Source: an uncultured Oscillospiraceae bacterium
GTDB taxonomy: Bacteria > Bacillota_A > Clostridia > Oscillospirales > Oscillospiraceae
Assembly: GCA_934667865.1 (NCBI GenBank)
Contig: CAKUMR010000061.1
Location: 1 to 6,929, forward strand
Reading direction: 5' to 3'
DNA: 6,929 nucleotides
Shown here: positions 1 through 5,774 of the stretch, piece after piece
Position numbering within the stretch: the first letter of the stretch is position 1
Layout of the letters: every line of letters starts with the position of its first letter
The notes under the pieces: model-generated
What the model saw: only the letters and a program-made list of their open reading frames with translations
What the model was told of the DNA's origin: nothing
Databases searched by the model: none
Made by a program: the position numbers and the translations under genes

Positions 1-2307
1 CATGGTGATGGCCTTGGTCGGGCAGACGCCGACGCAGACGCCGCAGCCCATGCAGTCCAGCGGGGAAACGGCCATGGCGTACTGATAGACGCCCTTGCCC
101 TTGCCGGCCTTGACGGGACGGATCTTTGCGCTCTCGGGAGCGGCAGCAGCCTCAGCCTCGGTGAGCATGAAGGGACGGATGGTGGCATGCGGGCAGACAA
201 AGGCGCAGTTGTTGCACTGGATGCACTTGTCGGCATCCCACTCGGGAACCGTCACGGCGACGCCGCGCTTCTCGTAGGCGGAAGCGCCCAGCTCGAACTG
301 GCCGTCCACATGATCGACGAAGGTGGAGACAGGCAGGCTGTCGCCGTCCATCTTGTCGATGGGGAACAGAATGTCCTTGACCATCTTGACAAGCTCCGGC
401 TTGCCCTCGAGCTTGTGCTCGACGACCTCGTCCTCGGCGGTAGCCCAGGAGGCGGGCACGTCGATCTTGACATAGGCCGTTGCACCGGCGTCAATGGCGT
501 TCCAGTTCTTCTCAACGACGTCCATGCCCTTCTTGGCATAGGAGTGCTCGGCAGCGTCCTTCATGTACTTGATGGCTTCTTCCTCGGGCATGACCTTCGC
601 CAGAGAGAAGAATGCGGACTGAAGGATGGTATTCGTGCGCTTGCCCATGCCGACCTTGATGGCAAGGTCAATAGCGTTGATGGTGTAGAGCTGAATGTTA
701 TTCTTGGCGATGTAGCGCTTCGCGTCGGCATGCAGATGATGCTCCAGCTCGGCCAGATCCCACTGGCAGTTGATCAGGAACACGCCGCCGGGCTTGACGT
801 CGTTGACGATCTTGAAGCCCTTGGTGATGTAGGACGGGTTGTGGCAGGCGACGAAGTCGGCCTTGTTGATGTAGTACGGGCTCTTGATGGGCTTGTCGCC
901 GAAGCGCAGGTGGCTGATGGTCACGCCGCCGGTCTTCTTGGAGTCGTACTGGAAATATGCCTGAACATATTTATCGGTGTGGTCGCCGATGATCTTGATG
1001 GAGTTCTTGTTTGCGCCGACGGTGCCGTCGCCGCCCAGACCCCAGAACTTGCACTCGATGGTGCCTTCTGCCGCGGTGTTGGGCGAGGGCTTCTCCTCGA
1101 GGGACAGGTGAGTCACATCGTCATGGATGCCGAGGGTGAACTGACGCTTCGGCTCGTCCTTTGCCAGCTCTTCGTAGACGGCAAAGACGGATGCGGGAGG
1201 CGTGTCCTTGGAGCCCAGACCGTAGCGTCCGCCGATGACGGGGATCATGCGGCCGGCGTTTGCCAGAGCGGTGACAACGTCCAGATACAGCGGCTCGCCC
1301 AGAGCGCCGGGCTCCTTGGTGCGGTCGAGAACGGCGATCTTCTTGCAGGTAGCGGGGATGGCTTCGAGCAGACGGTCGGCCTTGAACGGACGGTACAGGC
1401 GGACCTTGATCAGGCCGACCTTTTCGCCGTGGGCGTTCATGTAGTCGATGACTTCCTCGGCCACGTCGCAGATGGAGCCCATTGCGATGATGACGCGGTC
1501 GGCATCGGGTGCGCCGTAGTAGTTGAAGAGCTTGTAATCGGTGCCGAGCTTGGCATTGATCTTGCCCATGTACTCCTCGACGATCTCAGGCAGAGCGTCG
1601 TAGTACTTGTTGCAGGCCTCACGATGCTGGAAGAAGGTGTCGCCGTTTTCGTGGGAGCCGCGCATTGCGGGGCGCTCAGGATTCAGGCAGTGCTTGCGGA
1701 ACGCATCGACGGCGTCCATGTCGCACATTTCCTTCAGATCATCGTAATCCCAGACAGCGACCTTCTGGATCTCGTGGGAGGTACGGAAGCCGTCGAAGAA
1801 GTTGATGAAGGGGACGCGGCCCTTGATCGCAGCCAGATGCGCCACGGGGGACAGGTCCATGACTTCCTGCACGTTGCCTTCGGCCAGCATGGCAAAGCCG
1901 GTCTGGCGGCAGGCGTAGACGTCGGAGTGGTCGCCGAAAATGTTCAGCGCGTGCGTCGCGACGGTACGGGCAGAAACGTGGAAGACGGCGGGGAGCAGTT
2001 CGCCCGCGATCTTGTACATATTCGGGATCATCAGAAGAAGACCCTGAGAAGCAGTGTAGGTGGTGGTCAGAGCGCCGGCGGCCAGAGAGCCGTGGACGGT
2101 GCCTGCCGCGCCTGCCTCGGACTGCATCTCAACAACCTTGACGCGGTTGCCGAAGATGTTCAGCCGGCCCTGTGCGGACCACTGGTCGACGTTGTCAGCC
2201 ATCGGGCTGGACGGAGTGATGGGGTAGATACCCGCAACTTCCGTGAAGGCGTAGCTGACATGAGCGGCAGCGGTATTGCCGTCCATTGTTTTGAGTTTTC
2301 TTGTCAA
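1..2307 (-). CDS. nifJ: Pyruvate:ferredoxin (flavodoxin) oxidoreductase, N-terminal 769 residues (3' end beyond window)
   Basis: Cytoplasmic homodimeric TPP/Fe-S enzyme that oxidises pyruvate with CoA to acetyl-CoA and CO2 while reducing ferredoxin. I translated the minus strand from 2307 to base 1 and it stays open for 769 codons. Residues 28-36 read YPITPSSPM, the hallmark of the first pyrimidine-binding domain. Thr31, Glu64 and Arg114 fall at the same numbers as the substrate-site residues of the Desulfovibrio africanus enzyme. GGRYGLGSKDT lies at about 358-368, the GLGGDGT CoA-domain segment at 423-429, and an EKR-type segment from about 600. Two ferredoxin-like 4Fe-4S motifs follow: C695/C698/C701/C705 and C752/C755/C758/C762. 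Family members are about 1,170-1,200 residues, so roughly 400, including the TPP-binding domain, are cut off by the window edge; no frameshift is seen. TTG at 2307 is chosen because GGAGG sits 8 nt upstream; the first ATG (2286, codon 8) is too far from it. The gene diverges from comM. Confidence 0.97.
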   Translation of the reverse strand, partial: MTRKLKTMDGNTAAAHVSYAFTEVAGIYPITPSSPMADNVDQWSAQGRLNIFGNRVKVVEMQSEAGAAGTVHGSLAAGALTTTYTASQGLLLMIPNMYKIAGELLPAVFHVSARTVATHALNIFGDHSDVYACRQTGFAMLAEGNVQEVMDLSPVAHLAAIKGRVPFINFFDGFRTSHEIQKVAVWDYDDLKEMCDMDAVDAFRKHCLNPERPAMRGSHENGDTFFQHREACNKYYDALPEIVEEYMGKINAKLGTDYKLFNYYGAPDADRVIIAMGSICDVAEEVIDYMNAHGEKVGLIKVRLYRPFKADRLLEAIPATCKKIAVLDRTKEPGALGEPLYLDVVTALANAGRMIPVIGGRYGLGSKDTPPASVFAVYEELAKDEPKRQFTLGIHDDVTHLSLEEKPSPNTAAEGTIECKFWGLGGDGTVGANKNSIKIIGDHTDKYVQAYFQYDSKKTGGVTISHLRFGDKPIKSPYYINKADFVACHNPSYITKGFKIVNDVKPGGVFLINCQWDLAELEHHLHADAKRYIAKNNIQLYTINAIDLAIKVGMGKRTNTILQSAFFSLAKVMPEEEAIKYMKDAAEHSYAKKGMDVVEKNWNAIDAGATAYVKIDVPASWATAEDEVVEHKLEGKPELVKMVKDILFPIDKMDGDSLPVSTFVDHVDGQFELGASAYEKRGVAVTVPEWDADKCIQCNNCAFVCPHATIRPFMLTEAEAAAAPESAKIRPVKAGKGKGVYQYAMAVSPLDCMGCGVCVGVCPTKAITM

Positions 2308-2315
2308 AATGAATA

Positions 2316-2320
2316 CCTCC
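2316..2320 (-). promoter_or_regulatory. Ribosome binding site that sets a TTG start for nifJ
   Basis: On the minus strand the sequence AGGAGGT ends 7-8 nt before TTG at 2307-2305, the ideal spacing. The in-frame ATG at 2286-2284 would be 29 nt from the GGAGG core, and no other purine-rich site precedes it. The seven extra residues (TRKLKT and the initiator) resemble the N-terminal lead of other clostridial PFORs, which supports the upstream start. Confidence 0.85.
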
Positions 2321-2347
2321 TGAAAGTATTTATTTTCATACAGCTCC

Positions 2348-2376
2348 ATTCTAACACCTTTTCTCCAATTTGTAAA
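2348..2376 (-). promoter_or_regulatory. Sigma-A-type promoter for nifJ
   Basis: Minus-strand -35 TTTACA (2376-2371), a 17-nt spacer, and -10 TAGAAT (2353-2348). The -10 is preceded by TGT, giving an extended -10 (TGn). Each hexamer is one base from consensus except the -35, which differs at two positions. Transcription would begin near 2341, leaving a leader of about 34 nt with the GGAGG site in it. This is a sequence match; no start site has been mapped. Confidence 0.75.
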
Positions 2377-2462
2377 TCAGAAAAACGCACCGCCCGGCAG
2401 AAATTGTGGAAAACGGGGAAAACCTGCCGTGTTGCGGCGCATTTTGGACGGCAAAACCAAAT

Positions 2463-2483
2463 ATACGCGGGGTATCTGCGTAT
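2463..2483. promoter_or_regulatory. Candidate operator dyad between the two promoters
   Basis: Perfect 6-bp inverted repeat ATACGC-N9-GCGTAT, 21 bp overall. Its centre (2473) is about 58 bp upstream of the comM -35 and about 97 bp upstream of the nifJ -35. The size and spacing are compatible with a dimeric transcription factor, but a 6-bp dyad in 150 bp can also occur by chance. It does not match the Rex consensus (TTGTTAAN-type) that I would expect for a redox-controlled PFOR gene. Confidence 0.35.
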
Positions 2484-2530
2484 TTGCATCCGGAAACAGG
2501 GGATTTTTCGGCAAAAACAGAGAAAAGGAT

Positions 2531-2559
2531 TTGTAATTTTGCATCCGATGCGGTATGAT
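2531..2559 (+). promoter_or_regulatory. Sigma-A-type promoter for the comM-thiI-pncC-lipoprotein operon
   Basis: -35 TTGTAA (2531-2536), a 17-nt spacer, and -10 TATGAT (2554-2559). The -10 is one base from TATAAT; the -35 matches TTGACA at four of six positions. Transcription would start near 2566, giving a purine-rich leader of about 34 nt before the GTG start. The spacer contains the palindrome GCATC-C-GATGC (2541-2551), which is a plausible operator position. Confidence 0.75.
2541..2551. promoter_or_regulatory. Candidate operator: palindrome inside the comM promoter spacer
   Basis: Perfect 5-bp inverted repeat GCATC-C-GATGC lying wholly between the -35 and -10 boxes. Its left half is part of the 10-bp direct repeat TTTGCATCCG, whose other copy is 55 bp upstream at 2483-2492. 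A protein bound here would block RNA polymerase. The motif is short, so chance is a real alternative. Confidence 0.35.
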
Positions 2560-2588
2560 GATAAAAGAAAAACACAGAAAAGGAAAGT

Positions 2589-2594
2589 GGGGGA
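2589..2594 (+). promoter_or_regulatory. Weak Shine-Dalgarno for the comM GTG start
   Basis: GGGGGA lies 5 nt upstream of GTG 2600-2602. It matches GGAGGA imperfectly, and a second purine block, AAAGGAAAG (2579-2587), sits too far away to be ideal. A weak site combined with a GTG start suggests modest translation of the first operon gene. Confidence 0.5.
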
Positions 2595-2599
2595 TTGCA

Positions 2600-4117
2600 G
2601 TGATCAGTCGCGTGGACTCGCTGGGCCTGAGCGGAATCAGCGGCTATCCCGTTTCCGTGGAGTGCTTTATCACCAACGGCCTGCCGGCCTTTGAGATCGT
2701 CGGCCTGCCGGATGCGGCGGTCAAGGAGGCGCGCGAGCGCGTCCGCGCCGCGATCAAGAACAGCGGCTTCAAGTTCCCGGTCAGCCGCATCACGCTGAAT
2801 CTTGCGCCTGCCGACACCCGCAAGAGCGGCACGCTCTATGATCTGCCGATTTTGCTGGGAATTCTGGCGGCGACGGAGCTGTGCCGGCTTCCGAAGGAGC
2901 CGAGCGCCTTTCTGGGCGAACTGAGCCTGGAGGGCAAGCTCCGGCCGGTCAACGGCGTGCTGCCCATGGCCATCGCCGCAAAGCAGGCCGGCTTTACCGC
3001 GCTCTATGTTCCTGCGGAGAACGCAAGAGAGGCGACGCTGGCCGGCGGCCTGCGCGTTATCCCGGTGACGGACGTGCGGCAGCTTGCGGCGCATCTGAAC
3101 GGCGGCGAGCCGATTGACCCGGAGCCCGCGTGGGAGCCGGAGGAGGACAAGGCGGAGCTGCCGGATTTCCGGGACGTCAAGGGACAGGAAAACGTCAAGC
3201 GGGCGCTGGAGATCGCCGCGGCTGGCGCGCACAATGTGCTTCTGGTGGGGCCTCCCGGCTCCGGCAAGAGTATGCTGACGCGCCGGCTGCCGTCCATTCT
3301 GCCGGATATGACCCGCGAGGAGGCGCTGGAGGTCACGCAGATCCACTCGGTCATGGGCCTTTTGTCCAAGCGGGAGCCGCTGGTACGCAGGCGGCCTTTC
3401 CGCAGCCCGCACCACACGATCTCCGCCGCCGGACTGACGGGTGGCGGCACCATACCGCGGCCGGGTGAAATTTCGCTCGCACACAAGGGCGTGCTGTTTC
3501 TCGACGAACTGCCGGAGTTCCGCAAGGAAACGCTGGAGGTCATGCGCCAGCCGCTTGAGGACGGCGTGGTGACCATCTCCCGCGCATCGGGCGCGGCGAG
3601 CTTTCCCTGCCGGTTCCAGCTTGTGTGCGCAATGAATCCCTGCCGCTGCGGCTGGTACGGCGATCCCTCCGGGCGCTGCACCTGCACGCCGGCCTCCGTC
3701 CACAGCTATCTCTCGCGCATCTCCGGGCCGCTTCTTGACCGCATCGACATTATCGTCGAGGTCCCGGCGCTCAATTTCGACGATCTGCGCAGCCACGCGG
3801 AGCCGGAGCCGTCCTGTGCGGTCAAGGCGAGGGTCGAGGCGGCAAGAGGCCGCCAGCGCGAGCGCTTTGCCGGGACGTCCTGCCTCTGCAACGCGAATAT
3901 GCAGCCGGCCGAGCTGCGCGAATTCTGCGAGCTGGACGAATCCTGCGCGGAGCTGATGCGGCAGGCCTTCGATGCGCTCGGCCTGACGGCCCGCAGCTAT
4001 GACCGCATCCGCAAGGTTGCACGCACCATTGCCGACCTCGACGGCAGCGAGAAAATTCAGCCCCAGCATATTGCCGAGGCCATCCAATACAGAACCTATC
4101 AATTTACACAGAACTGA
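2600..4117 (+). CDS. comM: YifB/ComM-family Mg-chelatase-like AAA+ ATPase
   Basis: Cytoplasmic AAA+ ATPase of the ComM/YifB family. In naturally transformable bacteria ComM is a hexameric helicase that promotes branch migration as incoming DNA is integrated; in species not known to be competent its role is unclear. From GTG 2600 it is 505 residues, the usual family length. Residues 1-165 form the Lon-like ChlI domain (NGLPAFEIVGLPD at 26-38). The AAA+ core begins near 185, with Walker A GPPGSGKS at 217-224, Walker B VLFLDE at 298-303 and an arginine in GPLLDRID (Arg381). Paired cysteines in PCRC (347-350) and CTC (360-362) form the family's putative metal-binding insert. A C-terminal Mg-chelatase helical domain occupies about 405-500. 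The upstream in-frame ATGs at 2555 and 2558 overlap the -10 box and would be untranscribed, and homologues normally begin at the sequence encoded from 2600. It is first in the probable operon, 12 nt ahead of thiI. Confidence 0.95.
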   Translation: MISRVDSLGLSGISGYPVSVECFITNGLPAFEIVGLPDAAVKEARERVRAAIKNSGFKFPVSRITLNLAPADTRKSGTLYDLPILLGILAATELCRLPKEPSAFLGELSLEGKLRPVNGVLPMAIAAKQAGFTALYVPAENAREATLAGGLRVIPVTDVRQLAAHLNGGEPIDPEPAWEPEEDKAELPDFRDVKGQENVKRALEIAAAGAHNVLLVGPPGSGKSMLTRRLPSILPDMTREEALEVTQIHSVMGLLSKREPLVRRRPFRSPHHTISAAGLTGGGTIPRPGEISLAHKGVLFLDELPEFRKETLEVMRQPLEDGVVTISRASGAASFPCRFQLVCAMNPCRCGWYGDPSGRCTCTPASVHSYLSRISGPLLDRIDIIVEVPALNFDDLRSHAEPEPSCAVKARVEAARGRQRERFAGTSCLCNANMQPAELREFCELDESCAELMRQAFDALGLTARSYDRIRKVARTIADLDGSEKIQPQHIAEAIQYRTYQFTQN

Positions 4118-4129
4118 GGAAAATCCAAA

Positions 4130-5305
4130 ATGAATGAAATGTTTTTGCTGAAGCTGGGCGAGATCGTCCTCAAGGGCGGCAACCGCTTCCAGTTTGAAAA
4201 CCGTCTGAAAACGAACATCCGCCGCCGGATGCGCCCTTACGGCGAATTCCGCGTGTACATCGTGCAGTCCACGGTCTACATTGAGCCGGAGGAGGAAGCC
4301 TGCGATCTGGAGGGCGCATGGGAGGCCTGCCACTACATTTTCGGTGTTGTGAGCCTGTGCCGCTGCCGCCCCTGCGAAAAGGATCTGGATGATATTTTCC
4401 GCGCCGCAATGGAATATCTGGGTGACGATCTGCGCTGCGCTGCGACCTTCAAGGTCGAATCCAAGCGCTCGGACAAGCGCTTCCCCTTGACCTCCATCGC
4501 CATTTCCCAGGAAATCGGCGGACGCATTGCGGAGGCCGTGCCCACGCTGGCGGTGGATGTGCGGCATCCGGAATACACGGTTTACGTTGAGGTGCGCGAC
4601 CATGCGGCCTATGTCCACGGCCCGGCGGAGCCGGGCGCGGGTGGCCTGCCCACGGGTGTCGGAGGCCGGGCGATGGTGCTGCTCTCCGGCGGCATCGACT
4701 CTCCTGTCGCCGGCTACATGATCGCCAAGCGCGGCGTGGAGCTGGAATGTGTTCACTTCTTCTCCTATCCCTACACCAGCGAGCTTGCCAAGGATAAGGT
4801 GCTCGAGCTTGCCCGCCTGATGACCCGCTATTGCGGCCGGATGACCGTGAATGTCGTCGGATTTACGGAGATTCAGGAGGCCATCCGCGACAACTGCCCG
4901 GAGGAGTTCTTCACACTGATCATGCGCCGGTTCATGATGATGATCTCCGAGCGCATCGCGCGCGACCACGGCTGCGGCTGCCTCGTCACCGGCGAAAATC
5001 TGGGGCAGGTCGCCTCGCAGACCATGGAGGCCATGGCGGTGACGGGCGCGTGCGTGGAGCTGCCCATTTTCCAGCCGCTTATCGGCATGGACAAGGAAGA
5101 AATCGTCACCATTGCGAGAAAAATCGGCACGATGGAAACCTCCATCCTGCCGTATGAGGACTGCTGCACGGTCTTTACCCCGCGCCATCCCAAGACGAAG
5201 CCCACCAAGGCGCAGGTCGACCATGCGTGCGCCATGCTGGACTTTGACGGCCTGATCGCCCGCGCGCTGGAAAACACGGAAATGGTCAAGGTGCGCTATG
5301 AATGA
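4130..5305 (+). CDS. thiI: tRNA 4-thiouridine synthase / thiamine sulfurtransferase ThiI (rhodanese-less form)
   Basis: Cytoplasmic enzyme that adenylates U8 of tRNA and replaces its oxygen with sulfur to give 4-thiouridine; in many bacteria it also supplies sulfur for the thiamine thiazole. The product has 391 residues. The N-terminal ferredoxin-like/THUMP region covers about 1-165, with the KLGEIVLKGGNR opening at 8-19 typical of ThiI. The PP-loop ATP-binding motif SGGIDSP is at 186-192, after a Gly/Pro linker. GENLGQVASQT (288-298) and PYEDCCTVF (341-349) are further family signatures; Cys345/Cys346 lie where the PP-loop domain's catalytic cysteine is expected. The protein ends without the C-terminal rhodanese domain of the E. 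coli enzyme, as is normal for Firmicutes such as B. subtilis. GAGGA (4116-4120), overlapping the comM stop, lies 9 nt before ATG 4130. No cysteine desulfurase gene is adjacent, so the sulfur donor must be encoded elsewhere. The 3' end overlaps pncC by 8 nt. Confidence 0.96.
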   Translation: MNEMFLLKLGEIVLKGGNRFQFENRLKTNIRRRMRPYGEFRVYIVQSTVYIEPEEEACDLEGAWEACHYIFGVVSLCRCRPCEKDLDDIFRAAMEYLGDDLRCAATFKVESKRSDKRFPLTSIAISQEIGGRIAEAVPTLAVDVRHPEYTVYVEVRDHAAYVHGPAEPGAGGLPTGVGGRAMVLLSGGIDSPVAGYMIAKRGVELECVHFFSYPYTSELAKDKVLELARLMTRYCGRMTVNVVGFTEIQEAIRDNCPEEFFTLIMRRFMMMISERIARDHGCGCLVTGENLGQVASQTMEAMAVTGACVELPIFQPLIGMDKEEIVTIARKIGTMETSILPYEDCCTVFTPRHPKTKPTKAQVDHACAMLDFDGLIARALENTEMVKVRYE

Positions 5306-5774
5306 GGCGGCGCGCGCGATCGCCCTTCTGAAAGAACAAAATCTGACGCTCGCCACGGCGGAGAGCTGCACGGGTGGTCTGCTCGGCAAGCTCCTGACGG
5401 ATGTCGCGGGCAGCTCGGCGGTCTATCTGGGCGGCGTGATCTCCTACGCCTATGCGGTCAAGGAAGTACTTTTGGGCGTGGACGCGGCGCTGCTGGCGGA
5501 AAAGGGCGCGGTGTGCGCCGAGGTCGCGCGGCAGATGGCCTGCGGCGTCCGCGAGCGGCTGCACGCAGATGTTTCCCTTGCGACGACCGGCAACGCCGGT
5601 CCCGGCACGGACGAAAAAAATCACAAGGTCGGAGAGATCTTTGTCGCCTGCGCGACCGCGGCGGGCTGCACCGTCCGGCGGCTGGAGCTCTCCGGGGATC
5701 GAAAAGAAAACCGGCAGGCGGCCTGCGCCGCAGCGCTGGCGCTGCTGGAGGAACGGATGGAGGAAGGAAAATGA
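5298..5774 (+). CDS. pncC: Stand-alone CinA C-terminal domain protein, probable NMN amidohydrolase PncC
   Basis: Predicted nicotinamide-nucleotide amidohydrolase, converting NMN to nicotinic acid mononucleotide for NAD recycling; cytoplasmic. The 158 residues correspond to the CinA C-terminal domain alone, like E. coli PncC/YgaD, without the N-terminal MoCF-like pyrophosphatase domain of full CinA. Visible signatures are TAESCTGG (20-27, with the probable catalytic Ser23), ISY (48-50) followed by Lys55 in the Y-x4-K arrangement of the active site, TGNAGPG (97-103) and GDRKENR (133-139). The usual TGIAGPGGG loop reads differently here (Asn99, then Thr-Asp-Glu-Lys), a possible change in substrate handling. 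ATG 5298 is preceded at 4 nt by AAGGTG and overlaps the thiI stop by 8 nt, so translation is probably coupled to thiI. Family membership is near certain; the exact substrate is inferred from the family. Confidence 0.92.
   Translation: MNEAARAIALLKEQNLTLATAESCTGGLLGKLLTDVAGSSAVYLGGVISYAYAVKEVLLGVDAALLAEKGAVCAEVARQMACGVRERLHADVSLATTGNAGPGTDEKNHKVGEIFVACATAAGCTVRRLELSGDRKENRQAACAAALALLEERMEEGK

Larger units (their letters stand above)
2308..2599. other. Divergent intergenic region between nifJ and comM
   Basis: This 292-bp stretch has no gene I can support and is visibly richer in A/T than the flanking genes. It holds the two outward-facing promoters and, between them (2377-2530), several short repeats: the dyad ATACGC-N9-GCGTAT (2463-2483), a direct repeat of TTTGCATCCG (2483-2492 and 2538-2547), the pair GGAAAAC at 2408-2414 and 2417-2423, and CGGCAAAA at 2449-2456 and 2509-2516. 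No hairpin followed by a T-run is present, as expected between divergent genes. I recognise no riboswitch; both predicted leaders are only about 34 nt, too short for one. Confidence 0.8.

Noticed and set aside
1..240. A separate 2[4Fe-4S] ferredoxin gene at the left edge
   Set aside because: The two cysteine motifs are in frame with the PFOR N-terminal domains without a stop, matching the ferredoxin-like domain built into this enzyme.
2368..2377. Possible Rex site around ATTTGTAAAT near the nifJ -35
   Set aside because: The arms are only 4 bp and the spacing does not fit the Rex consensus. It is better explained as the AT-rich -35 region.
2405..2413. A DnaA-box-like sequence (TTTTCCACA on the minus strand)
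   Set aside because: One site, one mismatch from consensus, with no cluster of boxes and no replication gene nearby. It does not support an origin.
2395..2429. Inverted repeat CGGCAG...CTGCCG as a terminator or riboswitch stem
   Set aside because: The arms are 6 bp with a 23-nt loop and no T-run, and the site lies upstream of the nifJ -35, so it would not be in either predicted transcript.
187..2694. A plus-strand open frame of 835 codons opposite nifJ
   Set aside because: The minus-strand frame carries all the PFOR motifs and cofactor residues. The plus-strand frame is Val/Asp/Leu-rich, has no recognisable domain, and runs through both promoters into comM.
2351..5389. A minus-strand open frame of 1012 codons opposite comM and thiI
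   Set aside because: It is antisense to two clearly recognised genes, has Arg/Ala/His-rich low-information sequence with no family motif, and crosses the promoter region and gene boundaries. It results from the GC-rich third-position bias of the real genes.
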